Assembly: GCF_902505095.1 (NCBI RefSeq)
Contig: NZ_CABWIB010000001.1
Span: forward strand, 1,192,688 to 1,256,687
Length of the DNA stretch: 64,000 nucleotides
Direction: 5' to 3'
Source: Oceanivirga miroungae
GTDB lineage: Bacteria > Fusobacteriota > Fusobacteriia > Fusobacteriales > Leptotrichiaceae
Part shown: piece after piece, positions 12,501-18,386 of the stretch
Layout: every line of letters starts with the position of its first letter
Position numbering within the stretch: position 1 is the stretch's first letter
Made by a program: the position numbers and the translations under genes
The notes under the pieces: model-generated
What the model was told of the DNA's origin: nothing
Database searches by the model: none
What the model saw: the letters and a program-made list of their open reading frames with translations, nothing else

Positions 12501-12643
12501 TCTGCTGTTGGTGGATCAGCTAACGCTAAACCACCAAACCCTAACATCATAAATGATATTAATGCTTTTTTAGTTATCTTTACTTTTCCTTTTAATACTG
12601 TTTTTAGGCTTTTCGCCACTAAGTTTATATCGTTATTTTTCAT
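1..12643 (-). CDS. Giant trimeric autotransporter adhesin (TAA1), N-terminal part; continues beyond the left edge
   Basis: Open without stop from an ATG at 12643 to base 1 (over 4,214 codons), so the C-terminal anchor lies outside the window. The first ~42 residues are a long basic-then-hydrophobic signal peptide ending LALA before DPPTAEQ, typical of type V secretion. Residues ~110-1000 form a YadA-like head with many left-handed-helix repeats of the SIAIG/AVAIG type (for example LNSIAIGNYAQAKGD), interrupted by a charged Tyr/Lys/Asp-rich insertion (~250-540), then a neck motif with ESTDAVNGSQL. From ~residue 1023 on it consists of a 509-residue module repeated without visible change. Family knowledge: such proteins are trimeric surface adhesins. 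Ligand unknown. A G8 tract sits directly upstream of the start. Only the start and family are certain; total length is unknown. Confidence 0.93.
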   Translation of the reverse strand, partial: MKNNDINLVAKSLKTVLKGKVKITKKALISFMMLGFGGLALADPPTAEQTAVNTVIENLTVSKRNEYILAYKWEGNKLIFTSRGEESVDKNDDKLKDGYIPIPNEEVLKRILFLLEFDTRESVEKLDANGNVEKEFSSSEKTEFEEFIKKHKNDTPLKNAYAGGKHDLNSIAIGNYAQAKGDEIISIGYQAGFGQDERQHGSVYIGVQAGLNSRNPSYGGEGVNSTIVGSRAGINSVGEGNVFIGSDTAAGLVGTQNIIIGDSTKPFRKNGLGKTPSNDDFYVTDEFSSKKDKITKAKDNGYKTEYGIYPTYVGIKTYGNRNVIFGNNFVADTALAEENKYVVKKEEKANKEEKANYKKNPYNAKTDSAETHYIREGDDYYEANVDYFNNKTIYADGTYNGWYNPKLKIENNSLNEKLDKISEKEMKGDATEGRLGRELLFKWLYNSKYEKNPNNKRRFSRIVEEKIRYNGENYVKAYVPKYYLKYKGNEKTLLKKDVYYFLGDYDVLYYKKDNENVKVDDKYKNEFKKILDGYIMPLYFEAEKNPDSIVNKREVIKQYENYEVKMEYEIEYYKTHEYWTKKKGAKKLTEEQVKALKLEKKYPYVSDTIALGTLARALDDQAIAIGGSRNSKVPGAVAEGKRSIAIGMSKRADQLGAHAEADDAVAIGTNAHAKTEGSMALGAFTKAAGANSTAVGFKAEANGENSITFGSNTVASANNTIAVGSGAQATGKSSVAIGTNSISGAENAIVLGIGSVAKDAASTASKTEKGFFELVAEGPDKYKINSEKITHYIDERTQIINRETNEETKNKLTAEMNKNKEFLESIILDKDAVSNEIYSGKGTILLGNNIKDFTFTRNAVIIGNSASGVVTLEDENGVKKTFGATTPVETVKEASVTLPNGLKIKYGGFAGQVKDAGQYVSFGKVGEERQLKNVAPGAITAESTDAVNGSQLNSLFIDVKKDITSSTPLEYQDPQGNVLNLQKGLDGKLYDEKINDAIWNDAERVYKDKNGQVVQPAENVRIVAKGDTPQVVSNVSSNLDATSEKGKKVVETKDGFPVYEVDGEKYVQKEDGFYKLDNDGNIEETALGANDEKLAKLKEANNVSKPDAETIKKIGNNAATVNDVLNAGFNLQGNGNAVDFVRPYDTINFVDGDGTKVSVESEDGKTSVIKYSIDKGSITSENGKAKVDHNEIVESLNKEIDKKIAKLDNTNPINQAEIAELKGKKDKLKKAKDALENAKTALEGASDQDKLEKEKALKEALKTLEAAEKEIYDKGINDNRVATTKDVVDAINNAGLTFGANLDSANKNTDDRKKLHKLGSTVEIVKAASEITEGDGDNAVKYIGSNLITKLTQDTDGNSKIEIGLKKTPKFEGLELQKPKGQTDTTNTNSIVKLTPGEDGTLTLSKEPGTTTPGQTTDTNVVIKGVAEGKEPTDAANVGQLKETENNITNNSPFKYVTKDNKDVVKEGDKFYEVTKDGKPIFTKDNKKYVKDGDKYKEIDENGSIKNNGEEIPGNSTDLNKIEVATNNIQIKAKGDTPQVVSNVSSNLDATSEKGKKVVETKDGFPVYEVDGEKYVQKEDGFYKLDNDGNIEETALGANDEKLAKLKEANNVSKPDAETIKKIGNNAATVNDVLNAGFNLQGNGNAVDFVRPYDTINFVDGDGTKVSVESEDGKTSVIKYSIDKGSITSENGKAKVDHNEIVESLNKEIDKKIAKLDNTNPINQAEIAELKGKKDKLKKAKDALENAKTALEGASDQDKLEKEKALKEALKTLEAAEKEIYDKGINDNRVATTKDVVDAINNAGLTFGANLDSANKNTDDRKKLHKLGSTVEIVKAASEITEGDGDNAVKYIGSNLITKLTQDTDGNSKIEIGLKKTPKFEGLELQKPKGQTDTTNTNSIVKLTPGEDGTLTLSKEPGTTTPGQTTDTNVVIKGVAEGKEPTDAANVGQLKETENNITNNSPFKYVTKDNKDVVKEGDKFYEVTKDGKPIFTKDNKKYVKDGDKYKEIDENGSIKNNGEEIPGNSTDLNKIEVATNNIQIKAKGDTPQVVSNVSSNLDATSEKGKKVVETKDGFPVYEVDGEKYVQKEDGFYKLDNDGNIEETALGANDEKLAKLKEANNVSKPDAETIKKIGNNAATVNDVLNAGFNLQGNGNAVDFVRPYDTINFVDGDGTKVSVESEDGKTSVIKYSIDKGSITSENGKAKVDHNEIVESLNKEIDKKIAKLDNTNPINQAEIAELKGKKDKLKKAKDALENAKTALEGASDQDKLEKEKALKEALKTLEAAEKEIYDKGINDNRVATTKDVVDAINNAGLTFGANLDSANKNTDDRKKLHKLGSTVEIVKAASEITEGDGDNAVKYIGSNLITKLTQDTDGNSKIEIGLKKTPKFEGLELQKPKGQTDTTNTNSIVKLTPGEDGTLTLSKEPGTTTPGQTTDTNVVIKGVAEGKEPTDAANVGQLKETENNITNNSPFKYVTKDNKDVVKEGDKFYEVTKDGKPIFTKDNKKYVKDGDKYKEIDENGSIKNNGEEIPGNSTDLNKIEVATNNIQIKAKGDTPQVVSNVSSNLDATSEKGKKVVETKDGFPVYEVDGEKYVQKEDGFYKLDNDGNIEETALGANDEKLAKLKEANNVSKPDAETIKKIGNNAATVNDVLNAGFNLQGNGNAVDFVRPYDTINFVDGDGTKVSVESEDGKTSVIKYSIDKGSITSENGKAKVDHNEIVESLNKEIDKKIAKLDNTNPINQAEIAELKGKKDKLKKAKDALENAKTALEGASDQDKLEKEKALKEALKTLEAAEKEIYDKGINDNRVATTKDVVDAINNAGLTFGANLDSANKNTDDRKKLHKLGSTVEIVKAASEITEGDGDNAVKYIGSNLITKLTQDTDGNSKIEIGLKKTPKFEGLELQKPKGQTDTTNTNSIVKLTPGEDGTLTLSKEPGTTTPGQTTDTNVVIKGVAEGKEPTDAANVGQLKETENNITNNSPFKYVTKDNKDVVKEGDKFYEVTKDGKPIFTKDNKKYVKDGDKYKEIDENGSIKNNGEEIPGNSTDLNKIEVATNNIQIKAKGDTPQVVSNVSSNLDATSEKGKKVVETKDGFPVYEVDGEKYVQKEDGFYKLDNDGNIEETALGANDEKLAKLKEANNVSKPDAETIKKIGNNAATVNDVLNAGFNLQGNGNAVDFVRPYDTINFVDGDGTKVSVESEDGKTSVIKYSIDKGSITSENGKAKVDHNEIVESLNKEIDKKIAKLDNTNPINQAEIAELKGKKDKLKKAKDALENAKTALEGASDQDKLEKEKALKEALKTLEAAEKEIYDKGINDNRVATTKDVVDAINNAGLTFGANLDSANKNTDDRKKLHKLGSTVEIVKAASEITEGDGDNAVKYIGSNLITKLTQDTDGNSKIEIGLKKTPKFEGLELQKPKGQTDTTNTNSIVKLTPGEDGTLTLSKEPGTTTPGQTTDTNVVIKGVAEGKEPTDAANVGQLKETENNITNNSPFKYVTKDNKDVVKEGDKFYEVTKDGKPIFTKDNKKYVKDGDKYKEIDENGSIKNNGEEIPGNSTDLNKIEVATNNIQIKAKGDTPQVVSNVSSNLDATSEKGKKVVETKDGFPVYEVDGEKYVQKEDGFYKLDNDGNIEETALGANDEKLAKLKEANNVSKPDAETIKKIGNNAATVNDVLNAGFNLQGNGNAVDFVRPYDTINFVDGDGTKVSVESEDGKTSVIKYSIDKGSITSENGKAKVDHNEIVESLNKEIDKKIAKLDNTNPINQAEIAELKGKKDKLKKAKDALENAKTALEGASDQDKLEKEKALKEALKTLEAAEKEIYDKGINDNRVATTKDVVDAINNAGLTFGANLDSANKNTDDRKKLHKLGSTVEIVKAASEITEGDGDNAVKYIGSNLITKLTQDTDGNSKIEIGLKKTPKFEGLELQKPKGQTDTTNTNSIVKLTPGEDGTLTLSKEPGTTTPGQTTDTNVVIKGVAEGKEPTDAANVGQLKETENNITNNSPFKYVTKDNKDVVKEGDKFYEVTKDGKPIFTKDNKKYVKDGDKYKEIDENGSIKNNGEEIPGNSTDLNKIEVATNNIQIKAKGDTPQVVSNVSSNLDATSEKGKKVVETKDGFPVYEVDGEKYVQKEDGFYKLDNDGNIEETALGANDEKLAKLKEANNVSKPDAETIKKIGNNAATVNDVLNAGFNLQGNGNAVDFVRPYDTINFVDGDGTKVSVE

Positions 12644-12648
12644 AACTA

Positions 12649-12656
12649 CCCCCCCC
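12649..12656 (-). promoter_or_regulatory. G8 homopolymer at the ribosome-binding position of TAA1
   Basis: On the minus strand eight G residues are followed by TAGTT and then the ATG, so the tract occupies the Shine-Dalgarno position and no ordinary AGGAGG is present. Poly-G tracts change length by slipped-strand mispairing, so this could tune translation or, if transcription starts close by, promoter spacing. The tract is seen; the regulatory role is inferred. Confidence 0.6.
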
Positions 12657-12667
12657 GTTTTTTAAAC

Positions 12668-12817
12668 TAGTCAAATAAGTTATTAGGTTTTTATACAAAA
12701 TAGAGCTGTACCGAAAATAGACCATTGTTACTAATTCTAAAAAAAATAAAATATTCTTTTTAGAATCAATGGTTTTATTGCTTTTCTTATATAAAAACTT
12801 AATAATTTATTCAACTA
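12668..12817 (-). repeat. Long imperfect palindrome in the TAA1 leader/promoter region
   Basis: The 28-base arms 12668-12695 and 12790-12817 are inverted copies matching at 24 of 28 positions. Inside them ACCATTG (12721-12727) pairs with CAATGGT (12767-12773), and TTCTAAAAA (12735-12743) pairs with TTTTTAGAA (12757-12765). The whole 150 bp could form an extended hairpin in DNA or RNA. A -10-like TATAAA on the minus strand lies at 12690-12695 in the left arm, but I found no convincing -35. Could be a regulator binding region, an RNA leader, or the relic of a mobile-element end. Confidence 0.6.
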
Positions 12818-12846
12818 TACATTACAGTTCATATATTATAATTCAC

Positions 12847-12869
12847 ATTAGGACAAAAAAAGTCCTAAT
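12847..12869. other. Short perfect hairpin ATTAGGAC / GTCCTAAT
   Basis: An 8-bp perfect inverted repeat surrounds a run of seven A (seven T on the minus strand). It lies between the pullulanase gene and TAA1. A TATAAT on the minus strand follows at 12835-12840 with no good -35, so a promoter here is possible but weak. Function unknown. Confidence 0.4.
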
Positions 12870-12928
12870 TAACCTTACTTCTATTATATTCCTAAATTTT
12901 GCAATTGTCAAATTTTTGCTACATTTTT

Positions 12929-12962
12929 GAACAAGTACCACTAGATTAAGAGGTACTTGTTC
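12929..12962 (-). terminator. Hairpin 3' of pulA (terminator-like, no clear U tract)
   Basis: GAACAAGTACC (12929-12939) and GGTACTTGTTC (12952-12962) form a perfect 11-bp stem with a 12-base loop, 13 bases after the pulA stop codon. On the transcribed minus strand it is followed by A-rich rather than U-rich sequence, so it is not a textbook intrinsic terminator; it may act as a 3' end stabiliser. Confidence 0.5.
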
Positions 12963-12975
12963 ACTATTTGAAATT

Positions 12976-15738
12976 TTATTCATTTTCTTTTTCTAAAACT
13001 AAGCTAGATAGTTTAGATACATTTACCTTATTATCTTTTATCTCTATTTTTTCAATTCCTTTAGAGTTTGCCTTGTAATCTTTTACTAACACCTTATACT
13101 TACCATTTTCAATCTCTACTTCTATATCTTCTTCATTTGCGTTATATATTACATAATATGTCTTATTACCATCACTTAATTTATACACTATTACATTATC
13201 TTTTTTTACTATTACATTTAATTTTTCTAATATTTCTTCATAGTTATCTAAATTAAATAACTTATTTTCTTTTCTTATTTTTATTAACTCTTTTACATAT
13301 TCAATATTTTCTTTATTTTCATATGCTCTTTTATAGTCTATCATATTTATTTCATCACTTGACTTATATGAGTTTTCATCACCTTTTTTAGTTCTTAAAA
13401 ATTCTTGTCCTGAATGTATAAATGGTGTTCCATTAGATAGTAGTATTATAGTTGTTGCTAGTTTATGTCTTTTATTTATTGTAGCTTCATCATCTTCTAT
13501 GTTTGTTCTTTTTAATTGGTCATATAAAGTGAGATTGTCGTGAGCTTCTACATACTGAATTACTTGACTAGGTTTTACATACGTTCTAATTCCATATCCA
13601 CCTTGTATGTTTTTAACTAAATACTCTTCAGTATCTTTTTTACCATTTACAAAGCCTTTACCTATATTACCAAATGTAGAACCTTTTACTGTATCTCTCA
13701 TATCATCACTGAAAAATGCAATATTTTCTAATTTATTAGCATTATTTTGAGTAGCTCTTAGATTTTCATCTAAAGTACCCATATTCCAACCTTCACCAAG
13801 TATTACTATATTAGGATTTATTTTTTTTAGTTCCTTATATACTTCGTTCATAGTATCTATATCTAATATACCCATTAAATCAAATCTAAATCCGTCTAAT
13901 TTATACATATTAGCTAAATATTTCACACTATCAACTATATATTTTCTAACCATTTTATGTTCACTTGCTATATCATTTCCAACTCCAGTACCATTTGTAT
14001 ATTTACCATCCTTAGTTAATCTAAAATAGTATCCTGGAACTATCTTATTAAATGCGTGTAAATTAGCGTCAAATACATGGTTATACACAACATCCATTAT
14101 TACACCTATGTTATTATCATGCATAGTTTTAACAAATTTTTGAAGTTCTAGTATTCTGCTTGTCTTACTTACCGGATCTATCGAAAAACTTCCTTCTATA
14201 ACATTGTAGTTTACTGGATCATATCCCCAGTTATATTTTTTAAACTGGTCTAATTCGTCAACTGAGTTTGTACTAAAATCATACATTGGCATTACTTGAA
14301 CATATGTAACTCCTAAGTCTTTAATGTAATCTAGTCCCACTTTCATTTTAGAATCATATGTTCTATTCTTCTCAGTTAATCCTAAAAACTTCCCTTTATT
14401 AACTACATCAGTATCTTTTTGACTCGTCATATCTCTAATACTTAATTCATAGATTATCTTAGTATCATTAGTTACAAAATCAGAGTCTAATTCTTTTACA
14501 TTTACTACAACAGAATGTGTACTATTTACAGTACTTGCTATAGCATAAGGATCTTGTGTAAGATTTGTTTTATCATTAAAGTTTACTTCATACATGTATT
14601 CTAAATTTTCATTATCCCCATTTAAAGTATATTCATAAACCCCTTTATCTAATAACTTCATTTCATATTTAGTTTCACTATCATCTTTATATGTTACTAA
14701 ATTAACTGATTTTGCAGTCGGTGCCCAGACTCTAAATATGGTTTTGTCTTTGTCATATATGTTACCTAATTTTGTATTAGTATAAAACATATCATCAAAC
14801 TCTTTTGATTTTACAACACCTGATTTTTTTAGCGATACTTTTTCAAAGTTTTTAATACTTAGTACAAAGTCTGAATTTAAATCAAAATTATCATGAAATG
14901 TTAATCTGTATTTGTTAGCTTCATTAATTACTTCTACACTTTTTACTGGCATTTCATATTCTAAAACTGTTTCATAAACTAAAATATTTTTTTTCATTTT
15001 ATTTAGGTTAACACCTTTATTCATAGTAATTACAACAGTATTTAAACTATCTATAATAGCATCAAGTATTTCTGCTGGCTTATTTGCTACCTCTTTATCA
15101 TGGTAGACTTCACTGTCTCCTTCATTTAAATAAACTTTAGCAAATCCACTATTATCAAATTTTGTTATCTTGTTATTGTATATCAGCCTATTATGGTCAT
15201 CTAAGATTTTAAAATCTATTTCTTTTAGATTTTCTCCTTCTTTTCTAATAAACACACTTGATCCAAAAGATCTATTTTTTCTTAGCTTATACTCTTTATT
15301 ATCCACTATTACCTTATATCCTCTATATGAATTTTGGTCATTTTTAAAATTAATAACCGCATCTAATCTATTAAAAGCTTTTGGTCTTTCATCTGGGTTA
15401 TATTCATAAATATTTTCATCTTTACCTAGTAAATATACTTCTGTATCTTTTGATTTTGTATCAATGAATCTATCAAAATCTATATCTTTTTTCCACTCAT
15501 CTGTTCTTACAATTATACCTACCTTATCTACATCATCATTTAAGCTAATATTTGCAATATCTCCGAACTTATCTTTTTCACTAAATTCATATACTGACCC
15601 ACTCTTATTTTCTTCCCATATCCACAAATTCCATTTTTCATCTTCTAATTTTTTATAATGTACTTTTAAGCTTTTATCTGCTAGAGATATAAAAGCTAAG
15701 GTTATAAAAAAAGAAGTTATTAAACTTTTTCTTTTCAT
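12976..15738 (-). CDS. pulA: Secreted type I pullulanase (alpha-1,6 debranching, GH13)
   Basis: Hydrolyses alpha-1,6 branches of pullulan and glycogen-type glucans. The N-terminus has a short signal sequence (residues 1-20, basic start then hydrophobic). A CBM41-like starch-binding domain with WNLWIW lies near residues 36-41, and a CBM48-type domain with FRVWAPTAKSVNLV near 335-348. The GH13 catalytic domain carries the type I pullulanase motif YNWGYDP (~502-508), region I VVYNHVF (~550), region II DGFRFD with nucleophile Asp620, region III ILGEGW with acid/base Glu649, and region IV EAHDN with Asp734. The 920-aa length suits a cell-envelope pullulanase. AGGAGG lies just before the ATG. It is transcribed alone from a promoter with a LacI/cre-type operator. 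Probable role: using host glycogen or starch. Confidence 0.95.
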   Translation of the reverse strand: MKRKSLITSFFITLAFISLADKSLKVHYKKLEDEKWNLWIWEENKSGSVYEFSEKDKFGDIANISLNDDVDKVGIIVRTDEWKKDIDFDRFIDTKSKDTEVYLLGKDENIYEYNPDERPKAFNRLDAVINFKNDQNSYRGYKVIVDNKEYKLRKNRSFGSSVFIRKEGENLKEIDFKILDDHNRLIYNNKITKFDNSGFAKVYLNEGDSEVYHDKEVANKPAEILDAIIDSLNTVVITMNKGVNLNKMKKNILVYETVLEYEMPVKSVEVINEANKYRLTFHDNFDLNSDFVLSIKNFEKVSLKKSGVVKSKEFDDMFYTNTKLGNIYDKDKTIFRVWAPTAKSVNLVTYKDDSETKYEMKLLDKGVYEYTLNGDNENLEYMYEVNFNDKTNLTQDPYAIASTVNSTHSVVVNVKELDSDFVTNDTKIIYELSIRDMTSQKDTDVVNKGKFLGLTEKNRTYDSKMKVGLDYIKDLGVTYVQVMPMYDFSTNSVDELDQFKKYNWGYDPVNYNVIEGSFSIDPVSKTSRILELQKFVKTMHDNNIGVIMDVVYNHVFDANLHAFNKIVPGYYFRLTKDGKYTNGTGVGNDIASEHKMVRKYIVDSVKYLANMYKLDGFRFDLMGILDIDTMNEVYKELKKINPNIVILGEGWNMGTLDENLRATQNNANKLENIAFFSDDMRDTVKGSTFGNIGKGFVNGKKDTEEYLVKNIQGGYGIRTYVKPSQVIQYVEAHDNLTLYDQLKRTNIEDDEATINKRHKLATTIILLSNGTPFIHSGQEFLRTKKGDENSYKSSDEINMIDYKRAYENKENIEYVKELIKIRKENKLFNLDNYEEILEKLNVIVKKDNVIVYKLSDGNKTYYVIYNANEEDIEVEIENGKYKVLVKDYKANSKGIEKIEIKDNKVNVSKLSSLVLEKENE

Positions 15739-15748
15739 TAATTCCTCC

Positions 15749-15762
15749 TGTAACCGTTTACA
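15749..15762. promoter_or_regulatory. LacI-family/cre-like operator at the pulA start region
   Basis: TGTAACCGTTTACA is a near-perfect palindrome with the central CG typical of LacI/GalR-family operators (CcpA cre or MalR boxes). It lies just downstream of the pulA -10 and runs into the ribosome-binding site, so a bound repressor would block initiation. The regulator itself is not in the window; catabolite or maltose control is inferred. Confidence 0.72.
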
Positions 15763-15770
15763 TATATTCT

Positions 15771-15798
15771 ATTTTACCCTGTTTTTTTTATTTGTCAA
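15771..15798 (-). promoter_or_regulatory. pulA sigma70-type promoter
   Basis: On the minus strand TTGACA (15793-15798), a 16-bp spacer and TAAAAT (15771-15776) precede the operator and the pulA start. Confidence 0.75.
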
Positions 15799-15799
15799 A

Positions 15800-15828
15800 G
15801 GCATATAACAAAAATAATGTTACATGCC
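15800..15828 (-). terminator. Hairpin after the DpnII-type operon
   Basis: GGCATATAAC and GTTACATGCC pair with one mismatch around a 9-base loop, 6 bases after the last gene's stop. On the minus strand UUUG follows; on the plus strand five T follow. It abuts the pulA -35, so the spacing between operons is very tight. Confidence 0.55.
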
Positions 15829-15834
15829 TTTTTA

Positions 15835-16581
15835 TTATTTTCTAAATATAAATAGATACTCATGGGCTAATAATAGAAAATTATATTTCACACTATTAGT
15901 TTTCCAAAATCCTGTTGCCCTGCAGTTATGTTGTTCTTTTATTATAATTTCTTTTGTTTTAAAGCCTTCTTCTTCAAATATTTTCATAACATCAAAACTC
16001 ATAGGTACTACATTACCATTTTTTCTTGTATCCCCCATTAAAATTGCACAAAACTTATTTTTTTTTAATACTCTATAACATTCTTTTGCAACTACTCTCA
16101 TCTCTTCTAAAAAATCTTTAACTTTTAGACAAGATAAATCATTTTCTAATTCTTCACTATACTTTATTATATCTGCGTATGGTGGATGTGTACAAATCAG
16201 ATCAATACTTTCATTTTTTATAAAGTTTAAATCTCTTGCATCAGCTTTTTTAATATAAACTTTACCTGAGTTTTCCCACTCAAAATCTATCTTTTCTCTA
16301 CATCTTTTTAAAGATTCTTCGTTTATATCAACACCAATTATATTTCTTCTAAGTAGTTTAGCTTCGACTAATGTTGTTCCACCACCTGCAAACTGGTCTA
16401 ATATTAAATCATTTTCTTCTGAATATCTAAGTATTATATTTCTTGGAATATATGGAGACCAATTCCCACGCCATTTAGCATCATGGGTCGCCCATTTTCC
16501 CCTATCAGGAAATGACCAAACCGTATTCATCTCTAACTCAAAGTTATCTGGTTCCCATTTTTTTATATTTTTTTTCATCAA
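15835..16581 (-). CDS. dpnA: DpnA-type adenine-N6 DNA methyltransferase of a GATC R-M system
   Basis: Second methylase of a DpnII/MboI-type system; in Streptococcus DpnA methylates adenine in GATC and also acts on single-stranded DNA. The N-terminus carries the family stretch EPDNFELEMNTVWSFPDRG (residues 10-28) and RGNWSPYIPRNI (38-49). The SAM-binding motif is FAGGG (64-68), and the catalytic motif IV is THPPY (131-135), a variant of (D/N/S)PPY. Motif I before motif IV with no recognition domain between them is a gamma-like order. Its ATG overlaps the stop of the endonuclease gene (ATGA), so the two are translationally coupled. It lacks an own promoter and is the last gene of the operon. 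Confidence 0.9.
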   Translation of the reverse strand: MMKKNIKKWEPDNFELEMNTVWSFPDRGKWATHDAKWRGNWSPYIPRNIILRYSEENDLILDQFAGGGTTLVEAKLLRRNIIGVDINEESLKRCREKIDFEWENSGKVYIKKADARDLNFIKNESIDLICTHPPYADIIKYSEELENDLSCLKVKDFLEEMRVVAKECYRVLKKNKFCAILMGDTRKNGNVVPMSFDVMKIFEEEGFKTKEIIIKEQHNCRATGFWKTNSVKYNFLLLAHEYLFIFRK

Positions 16582-17438
16582 ATAAACACCTTTTCAATTA
16601 TTCCATCTTTTATATCATTAATATTGTAAATATGTTCCATCACATCAAAGGTTTCTTCTAAATTATTTTTAGCATTTAACCACCCTTTACCATCTGTAAA
16701 CCACACAAATGTAATTCCTTTTATTTCCTCTACCTCCATCGCGATAGTCTTATAGCTTCTAGCCGTTTCATTTAATTTAGAACCTTTAGAATTATAAAAA
16801 TTAGTTTCTATAATATAAATTTGATTTTGTGTCTTAATTACAAAGTCAAATCTTTTTTCCATCTTACCTTTATTTGAAATTTTTGATAAATCAACTTTCC
16901 ATTTTTTTTGTATTTCTTTTATATACATTTCTTTAAAATATGATTCATCTTTTATAAACCCTGCTTTTTTTATATATTTTTCAACTAAATTTTCCATCAA
17001 GTGTCCACCACGATTTTTTCTTCCATTTGAATCAAGACCCGTTTCTACACCCATAACATAGTCAATCAAATTACTTACTAATCTTTTTTCAAGAAGTTCA
17101 AACAATCCAATTTTTCCCATAAAATCGGCATACTTTTCTATACTATAATTATTTTTTTTAAATGAATAAATGTATTCTTCTTCATCTTCTAAAATCTTAA
17201 TTTCTTTTAGTCTTATAGCTATTAGAATGGGTATGCATTTTAATACCTCTGGATATTTATTAATTAATTTTATAAAATCTTCTCTAATATTTGTAGACGC
17301 TACTAAAGAATTGAGTATATTAAGTTCAACTTTAATACCATCAACATTTCTATATACCTTATGAAAATCTACATAGTAATCATATGATGCTATATTATCT
17401 TTAAAATTAGTAAACCATTCATTAAATTCTCTTTTCAT
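16578..17438 (-). CDS. dpnB: DpnII/MboI-type restriction endonuclease (GATC)
   Basis: Cuts unmethylated GATC. The N-terminal half follows R.DpnII closely (FNEWF, DYYVDFHKVYRNVDGIKVEL at ~20-39, NILNSLVAS), as does LVSNLIDYVMGVETGLDSNG (~120-139) with NGRKNRGG. A PD-(D/E)XK-like core is visible at RFDFV (Asp198) and YIIETNFY (Glu211-x-Asn213), with Asn in place of the usual Lys. Length 286 aa is normal for the family. It begins 9 bases after the Dam-like methylase and overlaps dpnA by 4 bases. The order methylase-endonuclease-methylase is that of MboI rather than of pneumococcal DpnII. The gene symbol follows DpnII usage. Confidence 0.9.
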   Translation of the reverse strand: MKREFNEWFTNFKDNIASYDYYVDFHKVYRNVDGIKVELNILNSLVASTNIREDFIKLINKYPEVLKCIPILIAIRLKEIKILEDEEEYIYSFKKNNYSIEKYADFMGKIGLFELLEKRLVSNLIDYVMGVETGLDSNGRKNRGGHLMENLVEKYIKKAGFIKDESYFKEMYIKEIQKKWKVDLSKISNKGKMEKRFDFVIKTQNQIYIIETNFYNSKGSKLNETARSYKTIAMEVEEIKGITFVWFTDGKGWLNAKNNLEETFDVMEHIYNINDIKDGIIEKVFI

Positions 17439-17447
17439 TTTTCTCCT

Positions 17448-18353
17448 TTAAAATCTATTTGTAATTAAAAGTTCACTTAGTTCCCCTCTTTTATTACCAT
17501 TTGAATTTATTCTTCTATTGGTTTTCACTCTATGTATATTAAATTCTTTATATAGTTCATCAAAAAAGTTATCATCTTCACTTGTATTTTTAGGGTCTGA
17601 ATTACTTAGTACACATATAGCTCCTTTATCGCTAAGTTTTTTAAAATAGTTAGCTAAGTTTATTTGCTCGTTATCATCAAACATGTCTTTAGCATAAGAA
17701 ACAAAGCTAGAACTTTCACTTATAGGTCTATATGGTGGATCAAAATATACAAAAGTATTTTTATCTACAAAATCTATAGACTCATCATATTTTTTATTAA
17801 ATATTTGAACTTTTTGTAACTTATTTGAAACCACTCTTAAATTTTTATCATCACATATTCTTGGATTTTTATATCTCCCCATAGGAACATTAAAAAGACC
17901 ACTTTTATTGACCCTATATAATCCATTAAAGCATGTTCTATTTAGAAATATAAATAGAGCTGAACCATAGATAATATCATCAATTTCTTTTAAAATATAC
18001 TTATTAAATTCGTCTCTTTTTTCATAATAATATTTTTTTCTTTCTTCTTCGCTAGATAAAATATACACATCTTGAATTTTTTTCAAAATTAAAATTAAAT
18101 CTTCTACATTATTTTTTATAGTTTTATATAAATTAATAAGCTCTTCATTTATATCGCTTATATACACTTCTTTTATATCATAGTTTGAGAGTATATCAAA
18201 TAATACAGCACCTCCACCTACAAAAGGCTCACAATATTTATATATTTCATTACCTAACTCATCTGGATAATATTTTTTTATATCCCCAACCAAAGAAGAT
18301 TTACCTCCAGCCCATTTTATAAATGGTTTTGCTTCATTTTCAAAATTTTTCAT
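17448..18353 (-). CDS. dpnM: Dam/DpnM-type GATC adenine-N6 methyltransferase
   Basis: Protects the host by methylating GATC. FIKWAGGKSSL (residues 11-21) is the Dam-family N-terminal SAM motif, FVGGGAVLF (44-52) is motif I and FDPPYRP (204-210) the catalytic motif IV, with the target-recognition region between them (alpha-class order). CFNGLYRVNKSGLFNVPMG (~141-159) is diagnostic of the Dam/DpnM group. 301 aa is the usual size. GGAGGATAAATG gives a strong start. It is the first gene of the operon, so protection is made before the endonuclease. Confidence 0.94.
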   Translation of the reverse strand: MKNFENEAKPFIKWAGGKSSLVGDIKKYYPDELGNEIYKYCEPFVGGGAVLFDILSNYDIKEVYISDINEELINLYKTIKNNVEDLILILKKIQDVYILSSEEERKKYYYEKRDEFNKYILKEIDDIIYGSALFIFLNRTCFNGLYRVNKSGLFNVPMGRYKNPRICDDKNLRVVSNKLQKVQIFNKKYDESIDFVDKNTFVYFDPPYRPISESSSFVSYAKDMFDDNEQINLANYFKKLSDKGAICVLSNSDPKNTSEDDNFFDELYKEFNIHRVKTNRRINSNGNKRGELSELLITNRF

Positions 18354-18386
18354 TTATCCTCCAATATTTAGCACATTCACAATATA

